This document shows positions 37,394 to 47,379 of a DNA stretch of 64,000 nucleotides, piece after piece. How positions within the stretch are numbered: position 1 is the first letter of the stretch; each line of letters opens with the position of its first letter. Source of the stretch: Isoetes taiwanensis (Eukaryota > Streptophyta > Lycopodiopsida > Isoetales > Isoetaceae); NCBI GenBank assembly GCA_021234155.1, contig JAJEKV010000263.1:372001-436000 (forward strand). The letters are read 5' to 3'. The position numbers and the translations under genes were made by a program. The notes below the pieces were generated by a model, which had not been told where the DNA came from, made no database searches, and was given only the letters and a program-made list of their open reading frames with translations.

Positions 37394-37658
37394 ACACAAA
37401 CCATTACATCCAGCACTCTAAAATTAAATCCCTCTTGAAACCCCCTTTGGTTTGGGTGCATATTCACACGGGGTGTGACGTAGGGCAACGAGAGCTGTTG
37501 GATAGGCATATTCGCCCTTCATTCTTTAATCTACACCGTACATAAAGTTCCTCGTTTGTGGGGTATGCATGTACAAAATTTACATACTGTATAACAAGAT
37601 TTGCAAAATACTATAAGATTTGAGGTAATATACTACATGGTGTTGATTTTGTACATCC
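37394..37658 (-). repeat. Inverted-repeat element family IR1, truncated copy
   Basis: Shares with the element at 58.8-59.17 kb the terminal block ACACAAACCATTACAT, a C-rich stretch, and TTTGGGTGCATATTCAC. Its interior (TCCTCGTTTGTGGGGTATG, AACAAGATTTGCAAAATACT, GGTGTTGATTTTGTACAT) matches the reverse complement of the other copy's interior, so the two insertions face opposite ways. The far arm is missing. Confidence 0.65.
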
Positions 37659-37659
37659 A

Positions 37660-39524
37660 CATCATTGTAATAATCATTTCAAAGACCTGGAGATCTGGAT
37701 GCTCCTGCTGCAATGCTATAGAAGCTAAAACCGCAATACAAAATGGAGACTTTTCATGAATACGTAATATGCAAATAAATGCTGAACCCATGGACATTTT
37801 AAAGTTTTGATAGGAATAGATGTAATGTGCAAATGAATACTGAAGTTAAGATTGACAGTTGAATAGCAAGCTGCTAAGTTATATTGAAAACTATAAGAAA
37901 CTAAATTTCAGGGCTCACCAGGAAAGAATCATTTTAAAGACCTGGATATTGGAGTGTTCATGTTCCTATGCTATAGAAGCTAAAACATACCTTTGGCAAT
38001 ACAAAAATGGAGCCTTTGCCATGAATAGATAATGTGCAAATAAATGCTAAACCCAGGGACATTTTAAAGCTTTGATAGGAATAGACATAATGAAAGTGCG
38101 AGTTGAAATTTGTAGGATTGCCATAGTATTGGTTGGGGCTGGTGGACTTTGAACGATTCCATTAAAATGCATTTGAATTGAGCAAATTTCCCAAACCCTT
38201 TTAGCTCTTCAAGAAGGAGAATGACACTGCATAAGAAAGCAAGGTCAAAATATAGTCCAATATGAAGAAGCCCAAAAGAGAAAATGCTCTGCATACTTTG
38301 AAGCAGATAATGCTTTCTTGTATCCAACTATTTGGATGAAAGGTGAGTTCTACTTGTTCAGTGAGGATGCCTCCTCCTAATTCAGGAAAAGCAACTTACT
38401 GTGGGATTGGTATAATCCCAAAAGGATTCCTTGAATAGTCAATATGTTGAGTTCCTTCCAAAGTCTGGGCCATTTTGGCTTCTTCTGATATCAAAATGAT
38501 ACAGATCTGCAGATTTTCTAGTCCAAAATAAGTAATAGGGCTGTTACAGATGGTATACCTTACTTCTTGAATTCTTCTTTAACGAAAACCCTTTTTAATA
38601 TTACATGTACAGAGCTCGGGATTCCAATCCAAAAATGGTGAATCCCTTGGTTACACGAAGGGTCCCTTCCCTTTCAAAGATTTCTTGAAGAACTAACTCT
38701 TGCCTGCAAGAATGAGGAAAAATTTAGCTTCATAATCTTGCCTTTGTAAACGAATGCAGCTAATGTACCCTGTCACAGGAAGCTAAGAATTAGGATGGAA
38801 GACAATTTTCGATATGGGTTCTCTTAAGGCATGTGAAGGCATATACCTACCCTGCGACAGAACAACGCCTTAATACTTCAGATGTCGCTGAGATGGTCGT
38901 GCTTTGGGGACGCGCCTGGCCTTGAATATACAGCGAGAGGAGAAATTCCAAGCCCATTCCCATGTTCCATAAAATATGGATGGAAAACGAACTTCAAAAA
39001 ACATGGTAATAGCACCTCATTGGTATACTTTTTGCCTTTTCTGAATGCTGCCGACGCCATGGCCACAACCTTCTGAATATTGTTGACGCCATAGCCATAA
39101 CCTTCGTCCAGTGCAATGGACTGGCGAGAGGAAATTCAAATAGTCCCGCAGGGGACCGCAAGTGGACGGAAACGCCACAACATGCAGCGTAACATGCGGC
39201 ATTTCTGGCACGGTTCCCAACTTCATCGCAAAATAAAAAAGAAGATCTTCATATCAAAACTCGAACTTGCTATTAACCTGGCACATGGGTATTTCCAGTT
39301 TGCTTATGCATTTTCTTGTTTGGCCAAACATCCCATATGCAAAAGAGAACACTATCTTCTTAGGAATTTCCACTTTCTATTCTAATCTCTTTAGAATGTG
39401 CATGAACCACAAAAGGCCGTAAACATATTAATGAGAAGATTTGAACGTTGACCATAAAAGGCAACAATATGGAAGGGCGTAAAAACTACTGCATCCTAAT
39501 TTCCTAGAACTTAACATGAATGAA
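37660..39524. other. Intergenic, nothing firmly recognised
   Basis: A partial internal direct repeat occurs at 37.68-38.09 kb (shared blocks CCTGGA, GCTATAGAAGCTAAAAC and GGACATTTTAAAG), and a small tandem duplication near 39.04-39.10 kb. No gene or transposon protein is seen. Confidence 0.4.
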
Positions 39525-39533
39525 AAAGTAAAA

Positions 39534-40081
39534 GGGAAATTTACCAAAATAACCTTAATTATTGACTTATTTCCCAAAAAGCCCTCCGTATTTTTGAAAT
39601 TCCTAAAATGCCCTTAATTCTTAAGTTATTTTCCTAAATAGCCCTTTATAATTTAAAAATCACTAGAGATAAGCCTATCATTCCAATAGTAGAAATGATC
39701 AAAGCCAACTAATCTAATGCTTTTACAAAAATCGTATTGAAGAAGAAGCTTTGTGGCCATCTTGTGGAGAAGCTGCGTCATACCCATCCAGGTTACTTGT
39801 AGAGCTCATTTTGCTATTGATATGTTGGAGCTATTTATCCTCCAAATATTGGACTTCTTGAAAATAATGAAATGCTGCCTCTACAACATGTCGTCCTCCT
39901 GGCAGGCCTAAAAGAAAACGAGATAAGACAGAAGATAGGGATAGTGAAAAGCGTGAGTTTTTGGATACAAAGGGCTTTTTGAGAAAATACTTAAGAATTA
40001 AGGGCATTTTAGGAATTTCAAAAATACGGAGGGCTTTTTGGGAAATAAGTCAATAATTAAGGTTATTTTGGTAAATTTCCC
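39534..40081. mobile_element. Mutator-type MITE with 9-bp target duplication
   Basis: A 548-bp element starts GGGAAATTTACC and ends in its reverse complement. The terminal inverted repeats are perfect for 93 bp (39534-39626 and 39989-40081) and recognisable for about 115 bp. It is flanked on both sides by AAAGTAAAA (39525-39533 and 40082-40090). Long terminal repeats with a 9-bp duplication are the hallmark of Mutator-like elements. The interior is too short for a transposase and has no meaningful frame. Perfect arms and an intact target duplication suggest fairly recent insertion. It sits about 410 bp upstream of the dirigent start codon. Confidence 0.93.
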
Positions 40082-40090
40082 AAAGTAAAA

Positions 40091-40491
40091 TTATTCTAAT
40101 GAGTGGGTGAAGAGTAAAATTATTTTAATGAGAGGGGTACCTATATGTAAGCAAAGCGCAAATCTCCACAAAGACTTGCGTGTTCATACTTCCTCATCAC
40201 GCACAAAGATCACATGCGTGCACAAGTAGTGAGAACCACATGTAAAACTCCACTTGTTATTTGACCTGGAACATAGGTATTTACTGTTTGCTTCGGGGTT
40301 GAAAGATTAAAAAAAATGAGAAGTGAAAGTTGGCTATAAAAAGACAAAAATATGGAAAGCGCGTAAGAACTACTGCATGTTAATGTCAATGAAGAATAAA
40401 ATTATATTTTAATGAGAGAAGTATCAACATATAAGCAGAGGGCAAATCTACATGAAACAAAAATAGTAGTTCCAAGGTTAGAAGGCTAAAA
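40091..40491 (+). promoter_or_regulatory. Dirigent gene promoter region with TATA-like box
   Basis: CATATAAGC at 40428-40436, about 60 bp before the ATG, is the likely TATA element. The region repeats itself: TTTTAATGAGAG followed by a TATA-like block and GCAAATCT occurs at about 40125-40170 and again at about 40407-40452. A segment containing AATATGGAA, GCGTAA and AACTACTGCAT near 40350 matches one near 39470. The promoter appears to have been partly duplicated, with the MITE inserted between copies. Transcription control is inferred, not shown. Confidence 0.5.
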
Positions 40492-41046
40492 ATGGCGTGC
40501 ACGAAGTTTGTTATCGCAATTATATTTATATTCCATGTTCTTTCTATAGATGCAATGAGCCATGGTTTGAAGTTCAACAATTCTAGAAGTCCAAGGACTA
40601 TGAATGTGGTGTTTTACGTTCATGCAAAGGTGACCACACCCAATGCAACAGCAGTTCGAGTTGCAGGTCCAAATGGAGATACCACTTCCACTCAGTTTGG
40701 CACTATATTTGTTATTGATGATGTTCTCACACAGGGCCAGTCCAATACTTCTAAGGTTGTCGGACGTGGTAAGGGTATAGTCCTTGTTGCATCCCTCAAC
40801 CTTTCACATGCTTTCTATGTGTGGAGCGCTGTTCTAGAAACCCCACGATACAATGGTACTATTGCTTTCCAAGGCACCGACAAAGCTGTCCGAAATGGTG
40901 AAATGGAACATGCTATTGTTGGTGGTACAGGTGACTTTCGCTTTGTATCCGGTTATGCTAATTTTACTCACGTTGAACTCCTTCTCCCAGACTCTGTTAT
41001 TTTTGTAAATGCTACCATCTTCTGTCCACCTCATTCAATCTTTTAG
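40492..41046 (+). CDS. Dirigent-like protein, secreted
   Basis: A single intronless frame of 184 residues, the usual size for the dirigent family (PF03018). Residues 1-22 form a hydrophobic signal peptide. The dirigent barrel runs from about 35 to the C-terminus, with family motifs FGTIFVIDD (the Asp pair follows the usual pattern), GRGKGIV, YNGTIAFQG and GGTGDFRFVSGYA. Seven NxS/T sequons fit a glycosylated apoplastic protein. Dirigent proteins steer stereoselective coupling of phenoxy radicals in lignan, lignin-like or terpenoid chemistry and are often stress-induced. The substrate cannot be told from sequence. The frame is intact, with a TATA-like box upstream and AATAAA downstream, so the gene is probably functional. 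The start is the first ATG of the frame and opens the signal peptide. Confidence 0.92.
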   Translation: MACTKFVIAIIFIFHVLSIDAMSHGLKFNNSRSPRTMNVVFYVHAKVTTPNATAVRVAGPNGDTTSTQFGTIFVIDDVLTQGQSNTSKVVGRGKGIVLVASLNLSHAFYVWSAVLETPRYNGTIAFQGTDKAVRNGEMEHAIVGGTGDFRFVSGYANFTHVELLLPDSVIFVNATIFCPPHSIF

Positions 41047-41204
41047 ATATCTGAAGAGCTATATATATGAGCACTATATCCTAAGCTATATTTTCATATT
41101 TGTATCTTTTATGTCTTGTAGAGTGCCATGTGGTTTTGCTCTAGTGGGTATTTCCTCCACTATGTCTTAGAATCTATGTATTTTGCATGTAACTTTTTCT
41201 CATA

Positions 41205-41210
41205 AATAAA
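41205..41210 (+). terminator. Polyadenylation signal of the dirigent gene
   Basis: AATAAA lies about 160 bases after the stop codon in a T-rich 3' flank. It is the best candidate for the cleavage and polyadenylation signal. Confidence 0.5.
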
Positions 41211-41579
41211 AGATTACTTTATTAATCCAGCAGTAAAGCGGGCTTGAAGGAGAATATTGGGCAGGATTTAGTGAAAGTAAATGAAAAAAAAAGAGAAGAT
41301 GGATGGTTAGATGGCGATGAATGAAAAATGAGAATACGAAGCAAAGAAGATAGCAACAAAAAGACTTCAATTTGTGATAAGCATAACGCTTGCATGTATA
41401 GTGAGATTGATAAACCTATGATAACTATGTTTTCACTTTCCTACCTACAAAAGCCCAACACATGATAGCGATATAGAGAAGAAGGTAGAACCTCAAAGCA
41501 ACAAGGCTTTAAATATTTTCGCATATATCAAATGGGATATAGAGGCTCTCCAAAAGCATGTAAACAACAAAGTAGGTGT

Positions 41580-41985
41580 GCCATTTTGGTCTAGTGGCAG
41601 GATCTTAAACTGCTACACCCGAGGTCACGAGTTCAAGTATGACCAACATCGGTCTAGTAATGGAGATCTTAGATCCATTGCCCCAAGGTCAGGGTTCAAG
41701 TATGACCAATTGGTCTTGTGATAGAGACCTTAAGTATGACAAATTGGTTTGTGGTAGAGACCTTAAACATGCGATATGTACTAGATAATCACATGCAATG
41801 CAGCTCCTAGCATAAGGTATCAGACTGATAACATAGAATGTGATGTAGCTACGGTGCTCATCATGTGGTACAATCACATGCAAAGCAGCTCCTAGCTTAA
41901 GATATCACGGTTAGGTAGTGGATTGGCTTCCATGTGATAACGTAGAATGTGATGTAGCTACTGTGCTCATGGTATGATGGTGAAC
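41580..41985 (+). mobile_element. SINE-like element with two tRNA-like heads
   Basis: Box A-like TGGTCTAGTGGC and box B-like GAGTTCAAGTAT lie about 45 bases apart, as in a tRNA gene. A second head follows with a 63-bp period (GGTCTAG at 41588 and 41651; GTTCAAG at 41631 and 41694). Downstream, a unit beginning AATCACATGCAA-GCAGCTCCTAGC and ending TAGAATGTGATGTAGCTAC appears twice (about 41788 and 41872). It is too diverged to be a working tRNA and lacks a clear tail. A similar head occurs near 53.65 kb, supporting a dispersed SINE family. Confidence 0.55.
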
Positions 41986-42984
41986 AAATTGACGTCTTTC
42001 AATAAAACAAAAAATAAGGTGTAAAAATAAGGTGTTGACGCACTGTGGATTGCCCTTCGAGCTATTTTGTAGATGAGGTCTAGAAGCCAAACTAATGATA
42101 TGTGAAAGGTGCTACAGTTAGAGCTTTCATATGCTAGAAAGGCTACACGGAATTGAGTCCCTCTAGAACAACGTTGAAACCTTGCTAGAAGTTAGCCACG
42201 ACATATTTGAAGGCCATGTGAACTGGCCAGTGTGTGCCTTTATAGAAGCATCCAACAAAGTGGCTTTTGTTTGCAATGTTTTCGACGTTTTAGACAAACA
42301 TTAATAGCCTGGCCTTTGTTAATGACATCATTTTGGATCATGTTCACACTTTAATATGAAATTATTTTGAAGTTGGATTTTGGTTAGGCTCTAACCATAG
42401 GAGCAATTTAGGTTATTTTTTTCTTTTTTTTCTTGGAAGTGCTACACTACAATGTTAGGAAAAAGGTATCTAGCAAGGATATTTCAAGAAATCATAAATA
42501 TAAGACGAATAGGAACACTATATTTGAAACTTTCACGTGGTTGATCCAACAAGCCATATGTATTTGAATTTTGAAAAAACACCCTATGTTGGCACATGTA
42601 GATTATGGTAGGGACTACAAATAATTGCGCACCTAGATTAGCTTAGAGAGTGCAACTATGAGTAGGTCTGACAATTGTCAATAGATTAAGAATCGTTATC
42701 ACAATAGATATTAATTTGAACCTTTGTGCATTACATTTTGTGATTGTTTGTAATAGTTTTTAGTGCATTAATATATGGCATTTAGGGGACATATGTACCA
42801 AGATTTCTTAACATTGATATCTTGAATTTGCATCGTCTGTTTTTAAAAGGTTTGTTATGTAACTAGAGTCTAATTCTTAGAAATATTGTAAAGGCATATC
42901 TATTTGTGTGTATAGCCATATAAGCATGTTTTGATGTCGGGCCAATTTGCTATACAGAGATTGAAGAAGAAGTTCTTTATTCAA
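41986..42984. other. Intergenic, nothing recognised
   Basis: AT-rich sequence with no supported feature. Confidence 0.4.
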
Positions 42985-43127
42985 CCAATACTCTCATATA
43001 TAGCACAATAACAGGGTGTTCCAGGGGGGCTTGATATAGAAACACCAATCACTATCCTTGAGACCGTAGACCATACCCCTAAAACAATTGAATAAATTGT
43101 TATTAAAAAAAAGAAAAACAAGGTGCT
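42985..43127 (+). repeat. Dispersed repeat family R2, copy 1
   Basis: Contains TATAGCACAATAACAGGG, GCTTGATATAGA, CACTATCC-TGAGACC-TAGACCATACCC and AACAATTGAATAA, then an A-rich tail. The same order recurs at 59186-59330. The A-rich end suggests a SINE or LINE 3' terminus. Confidence 0.6.
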
Positions 43128-44090
43128 GCGCACAGAGGGTTGCCATCCGATGCCTCGAGGGTATGTTTGCATATTTTTCAATGCATAGTGCTCCAAACTA
43201 GAAATAAATTTAATAAGGTCTTGCACAATTTTATAGCCTTCCAGTCTATCAGACCTTAAAATAAATATTTGAAAGGAATGCTTAGTAATTGCGTATGTTT
43301 GTTCTTCACTTTTATTTAAGGAATTAGATGTATTATTTGCTAGGGGAGATGTTGAGTGATGTCTTTTTTTTTTTTTTTTTCTTGAGGGAGAGTGGTGGTT
43401 GGATTTGAATATCTGGTAAAGCATCACTTGGCATTTAGTAGTCGTTGATTAACTTTAATAAAAGAAAAGACTAGTCTCATGCCCCCAACTCTAGTATTGA
43501 AATACAACAGCATGTAAAACTTACGAGGCTTAACTATACACAAGGAATTGTTTTAATCTCAGAATTAGAATAAGTTTATCGCCATTCTAAAGCAACTGCT
43601 ATTCAATGCCATTCTATGCTAAACTTTTCATGATGTATAATCATTCATTTCTTGGTCATTGTCAACAGGCTCACTCAGATGAATTCATCTGATTCATTTT
43701 ACCATGACACCATTCTGCAATAAAAAGCAATTCCAAATGTAAAAACTAGCCCACGCTAGACCCTAAACTAGTGAGGACGTAACAAGGAAGATGCCAAAAC
43801 TCGATATATATAAGGAAAGGATGTGTCGCATCAACTGGAGAGTTTTTCTACACAATTGTGCAGACTTAATTTCCATAGAAACTAAATCTGTTTATGAATA
43901 TATTTACTTTTTGCTTACAATAATACATGTGGACTTTCTGACCAAAGTGCATGGTTGATTACATGAAAATAATCACATAATTAACAAGATTTGCTGTAGG
44001 CTCGGTAATGAGTTGATTTGCCAACTAGAAAATGGGGCCCATTTAACGCTATATTTTACTCACCAAAGCCTGCTGTTGGCCCTTAAGTAA
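43128..44090. other. Intergenic, nothing recognised
   Basis: Contains a T18 homopolymer near 43363 and an AAGGTGCTGCGCACAGAGGG block resembling sequence near 48650. No gene is seen. Confidence 0.35.
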
Positions 44091-44099
44091 CCGCTGATA

Positions 44100-44302
44100 C
44101 TAAGCACGTGCTAGGTGACATCGGACCATAGCCTGAACACGTGTTACTGCTTTCTATATAGCAGCTTCCTTACGCTTTCTTCCAGCTTTCAACACATCTT
44201 TCTCTTCACTACTCGTCCATTTCCAGCGGTTTTGGTAGAAGACATCTCAACATGAAAACCCCTAAGACCAACACATTTCCGGCGCCAACGAAGAACAACT
44301 AA
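44100..44302 (+). promoter_or_regulatory. Orphan promoter-like block with two G-boxes and TATA
   Basis: Two CACGTG palindromes (44105-44110 and 44138-44143) precede TATATAG (44155-44161) by 50 and 17 bp. A pyrimidine-rich leader follows, then an ATG at 44252. This is textbook plant promoter architecture for an ABA- or light-type bZIP/bHLH target. The ATG opens a frame of only 16 codons (to 44302), and no spliced continuation is obvious. Either the gene body has been lost, or the first exon is tiny or non-coding. Confidence 0.45.
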
Positions 44303-44559
44303 CAATAGACCAAAGTAATCTCCTAGCCTTTTTGCGTATTTGATGACCCTTGAAATGTGCCTGTAATGAAAGTCAATATTATGTAAATTTAAAAAGCCCT
44401 ATACATTATAAGGAGAACAAATTTGAAGTCACCAAGAAAGTCAAAGGAGGAAAGGCTCTAAAAGACCTGAATTTTAACCACCCGTTATGCAAGACCATAA
44501 AGTCTCTCACGGCCTTTCCGAACTTGAAACTTCCCAATTTGTGCAAACTTTGAATGCTC

Positions 44560-46285
44560 TTTTCGATGATGTAAAGCCATACATTGAAGTAGCATAGACT
44601 TCAGGTCCCTTCGTGACATCCCATAATCACTATCATATGTTGTGTCTATGGTCTCTTGTCGCCTCCTGAAAGATTCTTGTCGAAAGGTTGCATGAATCAA
44701 GCCAGCAGCCCGTGCTGCATTCCTCACAGCTCTCAGTGATTCCTGCAATGAATTCTCATCATTATCTCGAGTGTTTTCCAAAATATCTCCATCAGAAACA
44801 TATTGGCCTTTTCTCCTGCAAGGACCGCAGAGAAGTTGTCTATTTCATTTGCTGCCTTCTCTTTTAATGTTGGAGAGGACAAATGACTTGTTAGTGACAT
44901 CTCCACCAAGTACCCAACAATTCCACCATGACTACTACTGTCTGCACCTCCGCATCATTACATTAATGACCCTCCGCCGGCAGCACCTCTTCCTGCATAT
45001 CCAGCAAGATCAACTGGTGTTTGTCCGTTTGGATGAGGTGGTGTTGGGTCCGTTAAAAGCCCAGGACCTGCTTCAACTGCTAAAAGGGCGACAACCACCT
45101 TTCCTCACATTAAACGAGTATTAGACATCTATAAACCCAATAAATTTTAGCACCCTATTCCAGAGAGTTACCCAAAAAAATCTACCTTATTCCAGGCAGG
45201 TGTAGTTTATATATTATTGGCGTTGCAATAGAAATGACATTTTTAGTTTCTGCTTAGTTAATCGGATTAATCTAGAAGAAAAGTTTAAGTATCTTATTGC
45301 ACGATCTAACCTAGAAGAAATGTTTAATGGTTTCTCCATCCAAGTCTATAATGATTACATTAAGAAATGTCGTGCGATGATTAAACACCTTTCACTGTGT
45401 TTAATTACTATACAACAAAATGCTCATGCGGACCATCCCACTAGATTAGAATACAACTTCCACTGCTACCGCAGTATAAGGCTCCTGCAACCATAGTCAA
45501 ACGGCCAAACAGGGCAATGATGATGAGGGTGGCTCGGGATCTTTCTCAAACTGTTGCAAGAAGTTTTTAGTCAAACAGCAAGTGTCCATTTAAAGCGAGG
45601 CTAACACTAATTTGATGAACATGCTAATATCGACTATACTTCTCCAAGAAGCCATTTTGTCACAACATGATAAAAGCAAAAGTTGTTTAAAATCGCATTA
45701 GCCATAGGATATGCCTCCATTCTTTGGAGGCTAGCATAATCAATCTGGAAACCCGAATCAATCACCAAACAAGAATATTAATGGTGATCACATCACCGCG
45801 ACACAAAATACCCAAATTGTTGGAGCACGCCATCACCAACGAAATTAAAGTGTCTTGGATTTAAGATCTTTCAACATGTGACTTGCTCGCTTTTATTAAA
45901 AGAAGGGCATTCTTAATTGCAAGATATGTCCAATTTCAAAAGCATCTGACATAATAGCAAAGAATTTTCATACAACCCGTGCTAGTATGCAATCATTATC
46001 TGAAATGAACTATCAAACAAATGTAAATATGTCATGCTCTACTAACCGTCCTCGAAATGCAGCCCGGTGAAGAGCAGTCCATCCTTGCCGCGTCCGGAAA
46101 TTGACACCCCTGCCGTGGCTAAGAGAGGGCTTATTGCCCAGTCGTAACCTAGTGCGACTAGGATATGAAGTAGACTCTGTCCTTTATTATCTAGAGTAGG
46201 AGTAATTTGCCCATGACCCGATAGCGACATTGGAGATCCATTCACGCAACCTCTTTTTTTCGGTAATATCGTAGTTACACATTCT
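44560..46285 (-). pseudogene. CAMTA-like transcription factor relic (ankyrin to IQ region)
   Basis: Minus-strand pieces occur in CAMTA order: RLREWISN and LLHILVALGYDWAISP, then VNFRTRQGWTALHRAAFRGR (ankyrin repeats, exon end about 46047); after about 940 bp, KVVVALLAVEAGPGLLTDPTP and PNGQTPVDLAGYAG; then GGIVGYLVEMSLTSHLSS; then SLQESLRAVRNAARAAGLIH and FRQESFRRRQ (IQ/calmodulin-binding region). CAMTAs are calcium-calmodulin-regulated DNA-binding factors. The relic lacks a recognisable CG-1 DNA-binding domain and TIG domain. Small frameshifts in the ankyrin part and stops before GGIVGYL make it non-functional. The gap between pieces has donor- and acceptor-like ends, so it came from genomic DNA rather than an mRNA copy. 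Confidence 0.8.
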
Positions 46286-47379
46286 TTAGAGTCATAGGCT
46301 GATGTTTGTAATGCATTATCCAGTCTGTATCTTTCGGCAACTTATCATCTGTATTGCACGATCCCATAAGGATCGTAGAAACCCTCATTTGTAGTTGCAT
46401 GTCTTCTTGTTGGAAGCTAGTGAAAAGACTACTTTATGATGCTCTACGAAGCACTGAGTTGTGAAACGATAATGAAATTCCGTATTTGTTTGCAAGCAAG
46501 CACATCTCCTAGGGTGGCGTAAAAAGGGACTGTTCGAGTTATGAGGAGGTGCTTTACAGCGAAGAACTCCATCTTATTACAACTTCTTGAGCTCAATTCA
46601 CCAAAAATGCATCACCATGTATTTTTACGTGAAAAGAGTTTGAGACTTTAAGGAAACTACCAGCTATAACCACCTACATCAACAACGGCACACACAAGCA
46701 AGTCAATAAAATCATCATTGTAAAGCATACACATAGATGAACATGGGAACAAAGAGATGTGTGCAAGGAGACAAGCAACATAACCAAGGAATATTTTATT
46801 CCAAATGATTGGATAAGCGGCCCCAGGGAAGCTGCAATTATTTGCTTGAACTTCTCTTTTGGTCGGGGATCGGTTAAAGTACCTCTGTTGATGTACAATA
46901 TTTTTTAATGCATCATACATATTTAACTCATCTAATATGGCAAGAATCATAAATAAGCGGACCTTCCGCCATCTTGTCGACTAGATTCCAGATAGTTGCG
47001 ACATTCGATGATTAATAGCGTAGCTTTTTGTTGGAGTTCGAAGAAGATTCATGGCACTCCTCTAAATCTTTGTCAAATTTTTGTGTCTCAAGAGCCTTTT
47101 CACATAGGATTTTCAAAAGTAAGGTCCGCTAAGGAAAAAGATGGCATGACGGCAGTTAGATATGCGAATGGGAATCAAATCACTATACTACACACATAAA
47201 CATTAACTACAACCACTTACATCCGATCTTTATTTAAGTCCCAATAGTCGCTCTCTTCAAGTGTCTTTATGAGGTGATGGAAGATAGTTTTGAAGTTTCG
47301 CTCTTCTTCTAAGATGTTTAAATCTGGCATGTTGTCATCATGTGAAGATTTTGTTTCTCCTTCTTTCCGGATATATCGT
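46286..47379. other. Spacer between two gene relics
   Basis: May hold unrecognisable parts of the CAMTA-like relic (the stretch preceding its ankyrin repeats). No motif is strong enough to assign. Confidence 0.3.

Noticed and set aside
40834-41034. Minus-strand frame inside the dirigent gene
   Set aside because: It is a shadow of the real plus-strand coding sequence.
41580-41720. Functional tRNA gene
   Set aside because: Box A and B motifs are present, but the arms do not form a full cloverleaf and the head is duplicated. This is SINE-like.
44350-44553. Plus-strand frame with lysine-rich peptide after the orphan promoter
   Set aside because: It does not join in frame with the short ATG frame at 44252, overlaps the CAMTA-like relic on the other strand, and has no family match.
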